From assembly GCF_003581645.1 (NCBI RefSeq), contig NZ_QXFK01000008.1:1-64000 (forward strand): a DNA stretch of 64,000 bases, in the 5' to 3' direction. Positions 17,984-26,756 of the stretch are shown here, in pieces. Numbering within the stretch: position 1 is the stretch's first letter; the number at the start of each line of letters is the position of its first letter. The notes beneath the pieces are model-generated. The model was not told where the DNA came from, searched no databases, and saw only the letters and a program-made list of their open reading frames with translations. Both the position numbers and the translations under genes were made by a program. Source of the stretch: Pelagerythrobacter aerophilus (GTDB lineage Bacteria; Pseudomonadota; Alphaproteobacteria; Sphingomonadales; Sphingomonadaceae).

Positions 17984-18478
17984 TCAGTCGCTCTCGCAAG
18001 CCTCGGCGACCGGCACGGTCCGCTCGCCGAGGCCGAGCCGCGGAAAGCTGCGCGCGAGGATGAGCAGGACGGTCGGCAGCACCATGGTGAACAGGATATC
18101 CGAGATCGTCTCGTACACCAATCCTTCGCGCGCCGTTCCATAGGTCAGCGCCCGCGACCAATCGAGCAGCTCGTTGCCGATCTCGAGGGCGAACACGAAC
18201 AGCCAGGGCCAGGCACTCGCCAGCCCCCGGCGCATGAACGCCGCCGCGAGGACCTGCAGCAGCAGCCCGAAATAGGCATGCAGAATCGAGTGGCTGATGC
18301 CGGTCCAGTCCGAGAGCCAGAACTTCCACCCGATCCACTCGGCCGCAATGCGAACGATCCACGGATCGGCCTGCGCTGCCAACGCCATGAAGAACGAGCC
18401 GATTTCCATCGGCGGCGACATAGGGTGCAGCTGGTGGGGTGGCAATGGCGGTACGACAATGCGGGGTATTTCGTCCAT
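17984..18478 (-). CDS. Hypothetical membrane protein
   Basis: A 164-residue protein with a proline-rich N-terminus (PRIVVPPLPPHQLHP) and about three to four hydrophobic segments, including WTGISHSILHAYFGLLLQVLAA and ETISDILFTMVLPTVLLIL. The pattern resembles small VanZ-like or uncharacterised sphingomonad membrane proteins; no function can be assigned. The start at MDEIPR (18478) was chosen because upstream sequence in this frame overlaps the aminotransferase gene and looks like a shadow. It ends 4 bases from the fabI stop on the other strand. It lies beside the polysaccharide locus but has no obvious link to it. Confidence 0.6.
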   Translation of the reverse strand: MDEIPRIVVPPLPPHQLHPMSPPMEIGSFFMALAAQADPWIVRIAAEWIGWKFWLSDWTGISHSILHAYFGLLLQVLAAAFMRRGLASAWPWLFVFALEIGNELLDWSRALTYGTAREGLVYETISDILFTMVLPTVLLILARSFPRLGLGERTVPVAEACESD

Positions 18479-18513
18479 GTACCGCCGCTGTCGCAGGCGG
18501 CGGTGCGCGGCCG

Positions 18514-19728
18514 CTATGCGTGTCGGGTGGCGCGCTCTAGGACCGCAGCGCTGACCTCGGCCGTCTTGCGGATCTCGTCTTCCGTCAAGGTCGGATGGAC
18601 CAGCCACATGATGCTCGTCTCTCCCAGCTCGCGAGCGACCGGGAGCCGCTCGGGTGGCCGCAGATCGGTGCCTTCGAAGGCTTTCTCAAGATAGACTTCG
18701 GAGCAGCTGCCCTGGAAGCACGGCACGCCGCCCGCCACGATCTCCGCAACGATCCGGTCCCTGTCCCAGCCAGGCGCGAGCCGCTCCGGCTGGACATAGG
18801 CATAGAACTTGTATTGCGCGTGGACGGTATCGCGGTCGCCGATCACCGGGGTGCGGACAATGCCCTCCGGGCCGGAATGAGGCCCAAGCGCCTGATGCAG
18901 GATATTGGCGTTCCGCGTTCTGGCGGCCGTCCAGTCGGCCATTCTCCGGAGCTGAATACGGCCGATCGCCCCCTGAACCTCGATCATCCGCCAGTTCGTG
19001 CCGAAGCTCTCGTGCACCCAGCGAAAACCTGGCGGGTGCGAACGTTCGTATACCGCTTCCCAGCTCTTCCCGTGGTCCTTGAACGACCACATGCGGGACC
19101 AGAGATCGCGATCATTGGTCGTGACCATGCCGCCCTCGCCCCCTGTCGTCATGATCTTGTCCTGACAGAAGGACCACGCGCCGACGTGGCCAATCGATCC
19201 GACGCTGCGCCCCTTGTAACGTGCGCCGTGCGCTTGCGCGCAGTCCTCGATCACCTTGATGCCCCGCGTTTCGGCAAGCGCCATGATCGGATCCATATCT
19301 GCCGGCCAGCCGGCGAGATGGACGACGATGATCGCACGGGTGCGGTCGGTCAGATGAGGTGCGATCGTCGCCGCGGAGATATTCCCGCTGTCGCGCTCGA
19401 CGTCGGCAAACACCGGAACGGCGCCTGCGTTGACGACGCAACTGACGGAAGCGAGGAAAGTCCGCGGGGTAACGATGACCTCATCGGTGGGCGAACCGCC
19501 GTTCGCTGCGCCGATGCCCAATCCGTGCAGCGCGAGGTCGAGCGCGACCGTCCCGTTAGCCAGCGCGATGGCATGCGTGCATTCCGACCATTCGGCGAAC
19601 TCGCGTTCGAACTGACGGCATTCCTCACCCGTCCAATAGTTGACGCGGTTGGAGCGCAAGACCGCGGAGACCGCGTTCACTTCCTCCTCGGTAAAACTGG
19701 GCCAAGGGGCGAAAGCGGTGTTCAGCAT
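18514..19728 (-). CDS. DegT/DnrJ/EryC1 family sugar aminotransferase (PglE-like)
   Basis: A 404-residue PLP-dependent aminotransferase acting on nucleotide-activated 4-keto sugars. The PLP-binding lysine is K191 in WSFCQDKIMTTGEGGM-like sequence. Earlier blocks are ANGTVALDLALHGLGIG and VIEDCAQAHGARYKG. With the neighbouring acetyltransferase, phosphoglycosyl transferase and the 4,6-dehydratase at 31.5-33.5 kb it completes the gene set for UDP-N,N'-diacetylbacillosamine, in which PglE aminates UDP-4-keto-6-deoxy-GlcNAc. This role is inferred from context; other 4-amino sugars would use the same family. Last gene of the long minus-strand operon. Confidence 0.87.
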   Translation of the reverse strand: MLNTAFAPWPSFTEEEVNAVSAVLRSNRVNYWTGEECRQFEREFAEWSECTHAIALANGTVALDLALHGLGIGAANGGSPTDEVIVTPRTFLASVSCVVNAGAVPVFADVERDSGNISAATIAPHLTDRTRAIIVVHLAGWPADMDPIMALAETRGIKVIEDCAQAHGARYKGRSVGSIGHVGAWSFCQDKIMTTGGEGGMVTTNDRDLWSRMWSFKDHGKSWEAVYERSHPPGFRWVHESFGTNWRMIEVQGAIGRIQLRRMADWTAARTRNANILHQALGPHSGPEGIVRTPVIGDRDTVHAQYKFYAYVQPERLAPGWDRDRIVAEIVAGGVPCFQGSCSEVYLEKAFEGTDLRPPERLPVARELGETSIMWLVHPTLTEDEIRKTAEVSAAVLERATRHA

Positions 19729-20363
19729 TTCATCTCTTTATCCATGATCCGGGCAGGATTGCCGACGACGGTGACACCGGGAGGTACATCCTTCGTCACC
19801 ACGGCGCCCATTCCGACGGTCGCGCCGGCGCCGATCGAGATACCTTGGCGGATGATCGCGCCCGATCCGATATAAGCATGGCTACCGATCGTCACGTTGC
19901 CGTTGCAGCGCACTCCCGGGGCGAACGTGACGTAGTCTCCGATCACGCAGTCGTGTTCGACATAGGAGTACAGATTTCCGTGAAAGCACCGCCCGATCCG
20001 AATGTTCGAGGTCAGGGTGACAAAGGGCGAGAGCAAAGCGCCGGGGCCGATCTCGACGTCGTCCATGATGATGACGTTGGCGGCGAAGACCCCGATGACA
20101 TCGATTCCCGCGGTGCGGCAGCGATGGTCGAGCACCTCACGAACACCGGCATTTGCAACGGCCAATGCTGCCAGCCGCTGAGACGCGGGCTCGCTGACGA
20201 AGCGATCAAAGGTCCAGATGGAATGGCCATTGGCAACGTCCGTCGTGGGAGCGTCATCGATAAACACGAGCTGGGCATCCGTTGTTGCAAGCTGCTGTCG
20301 AAGCAAGGGCATGATGCCCCTCCCGCAGCCGCTCGCGCCGTAGACGCCATACAGTGGCTTCAC
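19722..20363 (-). CDS. NeuD/PglD-type sugar acetyltransferase
   Basis: A 213-residue protein. The N-terminal Rossmann-like part (VYGASGCGRGIMPLL) is followed from about residue 95 by a left-handed beta-helix of hexapeptide repeats (DDVEIGPGALLSPFVTLTS to GNPARIMD) that builds the acetyl-CoA trimer interface. PglD acetylates the 4-amino group of UDP-4-amino-GlcNAc analogues, and the order PglC-PglD-PglE-like here matches that pathway. The start is a GTG overlapping the sugar transferase stop (GTGA); the upstream extension in frame is a shadow. It overlaps the aminotransferase start by 7 bases. Confidence 0.87.
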   Translation of the reverse strand: MKPLYGVYGASGCGRGIMPLLRQQLATTDAQLVFIDDAPTTDVANGHSIWTFDRFVSEPASQRLAALAVANAGVREVLDHRCRTAGIDVIGVFAANVIIMDDVEIGPGALLSPFVTLTSNIRIGRCFHGNLYSYVEHDCVIGDYVTFAPGVRCNGNVTIGSHAYIGSGAIIRQGISIGAGATVGMGAVVTKDVPPGVTVVGNPARIMDKEMKC

Positions 20364-20956
20364 GATTTGGGCGTGCCCTGGAATTTGGGCATGGTTGCCT
20401 CCCCGTCCGCGCTGATGCCATCGCGTTGCAGGACCTTCAGCACGGTCAGCCACAGTATCTGCATGTCGAGCTTCATACTCCGATTGTCGACATACCACAC
20501 GTCGAGGGCGAACTTCTCATCCCAGCTGAGCGCGTTCCGTCCGTTGATTTGCGCCCAGCCGGTGAGGCCCGGACGCACCTCGTGCCGCCTGGCCTGCTCG
20601 GCACTGTAGCGCGGCAGGTACTCCATCAAGAGCGGGCGTGGTCCGACCAGACTCATGTCGCCCTTCAGCACGTTCCAAAGACTTGGCAGCTCGTCGAGGC
20701 TAGTAGAACGGAGAAAACAGCCAAACGGCGTGAGCCGGCTCGCGTCAGGTAATAGCACGCCATCGGCGTCAACAGCATCACGCATTGTCCGGAACTTGAT
20801 CATGCGGAACGGCTTACCCATGCGACCCGGCCGCTGTTGCGCGAAGAGCACCGGCGATCCCATACACCGGCGCACAGCGAGCGCCGCCACCGCAATCACC
20901 GGCGCCAGAAGGATCAACGCTGCCAACGCGGCGATGATGTCAATCAAGCGCTTCAT
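20360..20956 (-). CDS. Undecaprenyl-phosphate phosphoglycosyl transferase (PglC-like)
   Basis: A 198-residue monotopic phosphoglycosyl transferase that moves a sugar-1-phosphate from its UDP form to undecaprenyl phosphate and so starts a glycan chain. A hydrophobic re-entrant segment (residues 5-28, ALILLAPVIAVAALAV) precedes FAQQRPGRMGKPFRMIKFRTM, the catalytic Asp-Glu dyad D88-E89 in STSLDELPSLWNVLKGDMSL, and VGPRPLLMEYLPRY. The short form without the large N-terminal membrane domain of WbaP is that of PglC, whose substrate is UDP-diacetylbacillosamine; the neighbours support this. Confidence 0.92.
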   Translation of the reverse strand: MKRLIDIIAALAALILLAPVIAVAALAVRRCMGSPVLFAQQRPGRMGKPFRMIKFRTMRDAVDADGVLLPDASRLTPFGCFLRSTSLDELPSLWNVLKGDMSLVGPRPLLMEYLPRYSAEQARRHEVRPGLTGWAQINGRNALSWDEKFALDVWYVDNRSMKLDMQILWLTVLKVLQRDGISADGEATMPKFQGTPKS

Positions 20957-22104
20957 GCCCTGCGGTCCGTTATGCCCATCGCGCTAAACATGACGACCGT
21001 GACCTTCTCTGCGGAATATTTCTCCCGCGCCCGCTCAAGCGCCTTTGCCCCCATGCCGTCAATCGCCCTCGGCGCGGCGAGGATACGAAACATCGCATCT
21101 GTCAGTTGCTCGACCGATTGCGGTGCCACCAGAAAGCCACTGATGCCGTCCTCAATCGTTTCGCGGCATCCTGGCGCGTCAGTGGTGATGACCGGACGAC
21201 CAGTTGCCAGCGCCTCCAGCACCGTGCGGGGTGTGCCTTCACGATAGCTCGGTAGCACGAACACGTGGGCTTCGGCCAAAAAAGGCCGCACGTCGGCCTG
21301 CTCGCCATGCCAGACGATATGTCCCTCCTCCGCCCAGCGCGTCACTTCCGCTTCGCTGATCGCATTAGGATTGGGGTCGATCCCGCCGACAAGGTGAAAG
21401 CTTGCGTCGGGATAGGTCTGGCGTACGCACTCGGCCGCGGCCACATATTCTCGCACCCCTTTGTCTCCTAGCAGCCGCGCGATCATCAGAAAGCGCAACG
21501 GTCCCTTGGGCATGGGTCGCGGGGGATAATGTACGAGGTCAACCCCTGATCCGTTGACGATGGTCACCGGCGTCAGGGGTAAGAGGAGACCGAAATCACG
21601 GAACATCGCCAAATCATCAGGATTTTGAAAGAAAACACCGTGAGCGCGCGCCAGTGCGATGCGGTACAACGTGCGCGAAATCCGTTGCACTATTCGGCGT
21701 TTGCCCTTCGCCTCACCGGTGAAGGCATAGCCAAGGCCGGTAATCATTGCATACCGCTGCGGCACCCCAGCGAGCCATCCGGCGAGTGTGCCCCATACGA
21801 CGGGTTTGATCGTATAACTAAGAATCAGCGTCGGTTTGATCCGGCGCATCAGCTGCACCAGCGCGATTAGGGCCCTCAGGTCAGCGGCCGGGTTGAGCCC
21901 TGCCCGTGCGATCGGTACCGAATGGGCCGTGACCCCCATCTCGCGCAGCGCGTTGGCGGTCGCGGGGTCGGCTTCGATTGCAGCTGCCGCAACATGAACC
22001 TCGCACCCAGCATCGCGGAGCGCGCGCAACAAGGGCGCGCGAAAATTGACGAGCGACAGCGGCAGCGCTCCGATCAACAGAAAACGAGGGGGGGCAAGCG
22101 CCAT
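20953..22104 (-). CDS. Glycosyltransferase family 4 (PglA/WbpU-like)
   Basis: A 383-residue GT-B retaining glycosyltransferase. N-terminal LIGALPLSLVNFRAPLLRAL binds the acceptor side; the C-terminal half has RFLMIARLLGDKGVREYV and the conserved donor-site block VFVLPSYREGTPRTVLEALATGRPVITTD (E-x7-E type). Similar enzymes (PglA, WbpU) add an N-acetylhexosamine to the first lipid-linked sugar. It lies directly before the PglC-like gene (4-base overlap), so it may add the second sugar. The start is the ATG at 22104, touching the flippase stop (TGATG); the long upstream frame is a shadow. Confidence 0.88.
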   Translation of the reverse strand: MALAPPRFLLIGALPLSLVNFRAPLLRALRDAGCEVHVAAAAIEADPATANALREMGVTAHSVPIARAGLNPAADLRALIALVQLMRRIKPTLILSYTIKPVVWGTLAGWLAGVPQRYAMITGLGYAFTGEAKGKRRIVQRISRTLYRIALARAHGVFFQNPDDLAMFRDFGLLLPLTPVTIVNGSGVDLVHYPPRPMPKGPLRFLMIARLLGDKGVREYVAAAECVRQTYPDASFHLVGGIDPNPNAISEAEVTRWAEEGHIVWHGEQADVRPFLAEAHVFVLPSYREGTPRTVLEALATGRPVITTDAPGCRETIEDGISGFLVAPQSVEQLTDAMFRILAAPRAIDGMGAKALERAREKYSAEKVTVVMFSAMGITDRRA

Positions 22105-23630
22105 CACGGTATCCCATCCGGCGAGATTCTTGGCAAACCTCGCAGGTCGGCGTGGACTGCCGATGGCTTGACCCCGAACAGCGCCAACAGGGCGAGCAGC
22201 AGCGGGACGTAAACCCCACCGACGATCAACCCGGCGGCAACGAAGCGCGCCACCAATGGCAAGGCGACGAAAGCGCCGGAAGCCGAGACCGCCGCCAGGA
22301 AAGCGGCCGCGCCCGCCACCACGGCCGCCATGAAGTAGACCGCCAGGCGGCTCGTCAGTAGCGCGGGCTTCCACATCGCCATGATCGCGAACTGCCCTAT
22401 GCAAAAGATCAGCGCAGAGATCGAAGCGCCCGCCGCGACGCCCCATATCCCGTACAGATCCGACAAGATCAGGCTACTCGCGAGATTCACCGCCGCCGCG
22501 ACGATCCCGATCAACAGCGGCGCCATCGTCTTCTGATAGGAAAAATAGACGCGATTGAGCAGTTCGCGCAACGCGACGAACATTACGCCGAGGCCGAGGA
22601 TGCCGAACAGCGTAGCGGTTGTCTGGACATCGTCCGGCTGGAAGGCGCCGCGCTGATAAATCAGCGCGACGACTTCTGTCCGTAGCGCGAGGGCCCCCGC
22701 CGCGGCCGGCGCGGTGCTAACCAGGATCAGTCCGAGAGCGCGGGTGAGGACGTCGGCGTTTCTGGCGTCGTCCCCTTGCGCAGCGTGAGTCGCGAGCGCT
22801 GGAAAAAAGAGGTAGGAAACCAGCCACGAAAATACACCCGAAATAAACAAGGCTAGGCGGCTAGCATAGTTGAAGTGTGAAATCGCACCCGCACCAAACC
22901 CGGAGGCGATGGCGGTGCCAATGAAGATGTTGAGCTGATCGAGAATCACCGCAAAGATCATCGGCGCCGACAACAATGACAAGCGGCGCCACGTTTCAGG
23001 GCGAATCCTCCACCCCCATTTCGTGGCATAGAAGCGACGCGTCTGTGTGCGCTGAATTACCGCTTGTACCAGATATGCGGCGACGGCGCCGACCACCGCG
23101 ACGGTCACGTCATCCATCAGATAGGCGACGACGATCGCCGCCGTCGCGATCAGATTGTTTATGACGGGAACTGCCAACGGTGGCACGAAATGACGGTTTG
23201 CCTGCTGCAGTGCACTCTGCACGCCGACGTAGCCGGTGAACACGAATCCTAGCACCATGATGCTGGTCAGTTTGACCGCTAGATCATGAGTGAAACCATC
23301 GATCAACGGCGCGAAAATCGACACCATCGGCTCCGCCAAAATAAGGCAAAGAGCGGTCAATGAGATCGCGGCATAGGCGTAGTAGCGGATCGCTTCGTTT
23401 ACTAGTCGCTCGGCCGCCGCCGGATTAGCCATCGTGCGCACATACATTGGCGCGAAGACCGATGCGATCGTCCCATAAATGGCAAGCCAGATCACGCCCG
23501 GCAACTGATTCGCGATGAAGTAAGCATCCGTTTCAGGACTGGCCCCGAAGAAGTATGCAAAGACAATATCCTTCACCATCGCCGCAAGTTTCCCGGCGAT
23601 GGTCAGCAGAACCAGAGCGGCCACTATCAT
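22104..23630 (-). CDS. MurJ/MviN-family lipid-linked oligosaccharide flippase
   Basis: A 508-residue integral membrane protein with about 14 hydrophobic segments and the MurJ/MviN pattern rather than the usual Wzx pattern: early GKLAAMVKDIVFAYFFGASPETDAYFIA, then ALRTEVVALIYQRGAF and ALRELLNRVYFSYQKTMAP. MurJ flips lipid II; a copy embedded among glycosyltransferase and polymerase genes more likely flips the undecaprenyl-linked repeat of this polysaccharide. The start at 23630 (MIVAALVLL) overlaps the stop of the preceding gene as ATGA; a longer in-frame start at 23675 is less likely. Confidence 0.85.
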   Translation of the reverse strand: MIVAALVLLTIAGKLAAMVKDIVFAYFFGASPETDAYFIANQLPGVIWLAIYGTIASVFAPMYVRTMANPAAAERLVNEAIRYYAYAAISLTALCLILAEPMVSIFAPLIDGFTHDLAVKLTSIMVLGFVFTGYVGVQSALQQANRHFVPPLAVPVINNLIATAAIVVAYLMDDVTVAVVGAVAAYLVQAVIQRTQTRRFYATKWGWRIRPETWRRLSLLSAPMIFAVILDQLNIFIGTAIASGFGAGAISHFNYASRLALFISGVFSWLVSYLFFPALATHAAQGDDARNADVLTRALGLILVSTAPAAAGALALRTEVVALIYQRGAFQPDDVQTTATLFGILGLGVMFVALRELLNRVYFSYQKTMAPLLIGIVAAAVNLASSLILSDLYGIWGVAAGASISALIFCIGQFAIMAMWKPALLTSRLAVYFMAAVVAGAAAFLAAVSASGAFVALPLVARFVAAGLIVGGVYVPLLLALLALFGVKPSAVHADLRGLPRISPDGIP

Positions 23631-24997
23631 AGCACCTGCGGCACCAGCTTCCCTCGTCGATGCGACCTGCGCCAAAGCGCCGCTGGCCTATCGTAGCGCT
23701 TACCCTTCCACAGATATAGAATCGACACGACCACGACGGTGAACAGACCGCCCGGAGAATGGAACAATTGATTGTTCGCAGGCATGAAAAACATCCCCAC
23801 TGTCATCAGAGAGAACATTAAAACGGAAAACGGATTTTCATAACTAATTGCAGAGATCCAAGTCCGTGCATAAATATAGGCGAACCAGCCAAACAGAACA
23901 ACCGTGCCAGGGAATGTGAAATCTGACGCAAAATGCGCAAAGACGGTGTGCCATTTGGACTCATCCCACCCCGTCGTAATAGAAACCTGAGAAACAAGAT
24001 TGTTAGGCCATACCCACTCTATTCCAAGAATACGATTAGCTAAAACCGAGATCGAATAGGACGAACCCAGAAAGTACGTCCACTGCCAATCGGCCTCCAA
24101 AGCCAGCCCTAAACCGTAATACCCTTGGGACAGATAGCTGAGGAACATTGCGATGCTCAGGCCGTAATCCAGCCCAAATATTGAGAATACCGGGTGATCA
24201 AATTTGAAAAATATCCTGCTATTCACAACTCTATTTATGTTATCGGCATCCACACCTATGCTAGAATAACGCTGCCCTAAAATAGCAGCAAAAATGAACA
24301 GAGAAGTTATTGAAATAACACCTATAATAGCCACCCATTTTACCTTGATCGCCTTACGAGAGGCCCCATATTTAAGGGCTATAACCGCGAACAAGTATAT
24401 TAATATATCTCCAAGTTGCTTTTGCTTTCCTGACCCAAGAACGTAGAAAAGAAGCGTCCCGACGGCAAGCGCGGCAACGAGCTTGCGTCGCAGGGGCGGC
24501 ATCGACTTGAAATAATAGAACCCCAAAACGATCGCTATAAAATTAAAAGGAAGCGATATAGAATATAGAATGAATATAAGTGAATATTGCCCTGTATTTC
24601 TTTGATAGTCTTCGTATCCACTCAGATAGACATCGCCAATATTTGAAATATCTGTATTGAGTTGTCCAGAAGTGCTAGCACTAATGACTGCCACAATCAG
24701 TGCCAGCCACGCAATGATCAATGAGAAATCGAGAAGCCGGCGGGTAAATGAGGAGTCCTCCGAAGCGCCCCGGCAAGGCCTAACACCTACCTCTATACCC
24801 CAAGTATAGCCGATCGTAATAGCAACGATGATGGCGCACATGTAAGTGACGGTCTTACCCAGAGGGAACATGTAGTATTCTATCGGCCCCCAAACCGCTA
24901 TGGAAAGTGTGAAAGCAAGGTAGGCAATCACAAATTTCAGGGGCGCGAAAGCCGCGAAGGGCTTCGACCTGTTATTGAGCGGCAACACCATCTTCAT
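23627..24997 (-). CDS. Wzy-like oligosaccharide repeat polymerase (putative)
   Basis: A 456-residue membrane protein with about 10-12 transmembrane segments and long, polar periplasmic loops, the general look of Wzy polymerases, which are very divergent in sequence. No strict motif can be cited; the call rests on topology and on its place between the flippase and an acyltransferase in a polysaccharide operon. Its DNA is visibly AT-rich (many lines near 40-45% G+C by eye, against over 60% around it), suggesting a recently acquired serotype-type gene. It overlaps both neighbours as ATGA. Confidence 0.7.
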   Translation of the reverse strand: MKMVLPLNNRSKPFAAFAPLKFVIAYLAFTLSIAVWGPIEYYMFPLGKTVTYMCAIIVAITIGYTWGIEVGVRPCRGASEDSSFTRRLLDFSLIIAWLALIVAVISASTSGQLNTDISNIGDVYLSGYEDYQRNTGQYSLIFILYSISLPFNFIAIVLGFYYFKSMPPLRRKLVAALAVGTLLFYVLGSGKQKQLGDILIYLFAVIALKYGASRKAIKVKWVAIIGVISITSLFIFAAILGQRYSSIGVDADNINRVVNSRIFFKFDHPVFSIFGLDYGLSIAMFLSYLSQGYYGLGLALEADWQWTYFLGSSYSISVLANRILGIEWVWPNNLVSQVSITTGWDESKWHTVFAHFASDFTFPGTVVLFGWFAYIYARTWISAISYENPFSVLMFSLMTVGMFFMPANNQLFHSPGGLFTVVVVSILYLWKGKRYDRPAALWRRSHRRGKLVPQVL

Positions 24998-25536
24998 CGC
25001 GCGCCTATATTAAAAATCCGTTTGTACTCGATAGCCTTTTCCTCGCCATAAAGGTGCCCTATATTTAGAGATCTTTCGCGAGCCCCCTCAAGATAGGCTT
25101 GCGTCGATTTGATCACCTTGGCTGGATTGCCGCCGACAACTGATCCGTCGGGGACGTCCTTAGTCACGACGGCGTGGGCGGCGACGACGCAATTCTCCCC
25201 AATGGTTACGCCTCGCATGATCGAGGCTCCGGCGCCGATGAAGCAATTGGATTTCACTACGATCGGCCCAGCGAGATCGAGGCGAGGAAACTCGCTGCGG
25301 AAAGGCAGCACACCGCCGTCGTGGCAAATGAACTGCGCATCGACGCTGATGAACACATTGTCGTGTAGGGTGACGAGATACGGTTCCGAGCTGAACATCT
25401 TGTAGCTGCTGCCATAGATCGTCACCCGGCCTTTGATCGTAACGCCGATCATCCTAGCATAGGCAACCGGCTGTAGCCGCGCGTAAAGGGCTCGAAATGG
25501 CCAACGCAAAGCGTTCTTCAGGCGGTAGAGCGACAT
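24994..25536 (-). CDS. Hexapeptide-repeat acyltransferase (WcaF/WbbJ type)
   Basis: A 180-residue left-handed beta-helix acyltransferase. Hexapeptide repeats run from about residue 33 (GVTIKGRVTIYG) to 145 (GENCVVAAHAVVTKDVPDG and GGNPAKVIKS), with the catalytic-type histidine in CHDGG. Family members O-acetylate sugars of surface polysaccharides using acetyl-CoA. It probably decorates the repeat unit before export. Its first 19 bases overlap the end of the glycosyltransferase gene and its stop overlaps the polymerase start. Confidence 0.8.
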   Translation of the reverse strand: MSLYRLKNALRWPFRALYARLQPVAYARMIGVTIKGRVTIYGSSYKMFSSEPYLVTLHDNVFISVDAQFICHDGGVLPFRSEFPRLDLAGPIVVKSNCFIGAGASIMRGVTIGENCVVAAHAVVTKDVPDGSVVGGNPAKVIKSTQAYLEGARERSLNIGHLYGEEKAIEYKRIFNIGAR

Positions 25537-26741
25537 GAGCTTTCCTTTGTCACGGCCGATAGGAAGGTGTCGACAAGCGGCGCAAAGGCCTCCGCGGTAA
25601 AGACTCTGCTCTCCCGACAGTACTGCTTCATCGCCATAACCGCCTGGGCGTCCATCGCAAGGATGTCCGACAGGCGGCGCGCTGCGCCTTCCCGGCTGCT
25701 CAGGTCCAGCGCGAAGCCCGTGCGCCCTTCGACGTGATAGGCGCTGACACTAGGCACGGCGTTGATGATGCACGGTGTGCCAAAGCTGATGGCTTCCGAA
25801 TACTTCGATGGAAATCCCGCGAGCGTCACTCGGCTTTCGTGGCGCAACACAAAGGCAAAGGCGGACTCCTGCAACAGGCGGAGCACCTCGTTGCGCGGCA
25901 GGCGACCGAGCAACTCGACGCGTTCCCCCAGCCGGTCGAGCAGAATGCGGTGCCTAGGAAACACAGACAGATAGCGGCTGCGGTCGACCCCGGCGACCTG
26001 CAAACGAAAGTCAGCACCCAGCGCCGCCGCACCGTCCAGCAGTTCGAGTATCCAATCGATGCGGTCGTGAATCGATTCCGCCCGCGCGCCCTCTGCAAAG
26101 CCAGACGCGACCGCGAAGAGCGGCATCGGGCGGCCCAGGCTCTCCGTCACGCCCTCGCCCTCGGGCCCTTCCATCAGGGTCGGGATTTCTACCATCGGTA
26201 ATCCGGTTGGCCGGTAAAAGGCGGTGATGAAGGGCGCGGTGGTGATCAGCCCGTCCATGCGTCGATTGACGCAATGCATCCGCAACGGCACATCAAGATT
26301 CTTAATGATGTTCGCGGGACTCGTCCACGGCCGCCGCGCATACCATTCGGTACAGTCGGCGAGCGCCGCCGCACCCCATCGGCGCGCCAGCCGCGCGATA
26401 CGCATCTGCGCCACCGCGGGATAGTTATAGCAAATCACCGCGGACACCTCGCTGGCGGTCACAATCCCCTGCTTTGTTAATGCGCGAAGGAGCCAATCGC
26501 TGCGGATATGATCGAACCAGTGGCTCCGCTGGTGGGGGTAGCCGATCTCCCACGCCTCGACATCGTCGCCGCCGTTATCGGCCGGATGAAGCGTTCGATC
26601 ATAGGCGCGAGCGCGGCTGACCCCGACCAGCACGACCCGATAGCCAAGAGAGCGGAAAACGCGCGCGTTGTTGCGTATCCGCTGCGCCGCGGCGTTCCGG
26701 TCGGGCAGTTCGAAGCCGCCGACATAGATGATCGTCTTCAC
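25518..26741 (-). CDS. Glycosyltransferase (GT4-like)
   Basis: A 407-residue protein with a GT-B pattern: N-terminal VGGFELPDRNAAAQRIRNNARVF, as in group 1 transferases that bind a flexible acceptor, and a C-terminal donor domain with VELLGRLPRNEVLRLLQES and RVTLAGFPSKYSEAISFGTPCI, where the expected glutamate is in the SKYSEA position. It would add one sugar of the repeat. The sugar cannot be told. It sits 15 bases after the epimerase gene in the same operon. Confidence 0.8.
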   Translation of the reverse strand: MKTIIYVGGFELPDRNAAAQRIRNNARVFRSLGYRVVLVGVSRARAYDRTLHPADNGGDDVEAWEIGYPHQRSHWFDHIRSDWLLRALTKQGIVTASEVSAVICYNYPAVAQMRIARLARRWGAAALADCTEWYARRPWTSPANIIKNLDVPLRMHCVNRRMDGLITTAPFITAFYRPTGLPMVEIPTLMEGPEGEGVTESLGRPMPLFAVASGFAEGARAESIHDRIDWILELLDGAAALGADFRLQVAGVDRSRYLSVFPRHRILLDRLGERVELLGRLPRNEVLRLLQESAFAFVLRHESRVTLAGFPSKYSEAISFGTPCIINAVPSVSAYHVEGRTGFALDLSSREGAARRLSDILAMDAQAVMAMKQYCRESRVFTAEAFAPLVDTFLSAVTKESSCRSTA

Positions 26742-26756
26742 ACGCAGCGTCCTGGC

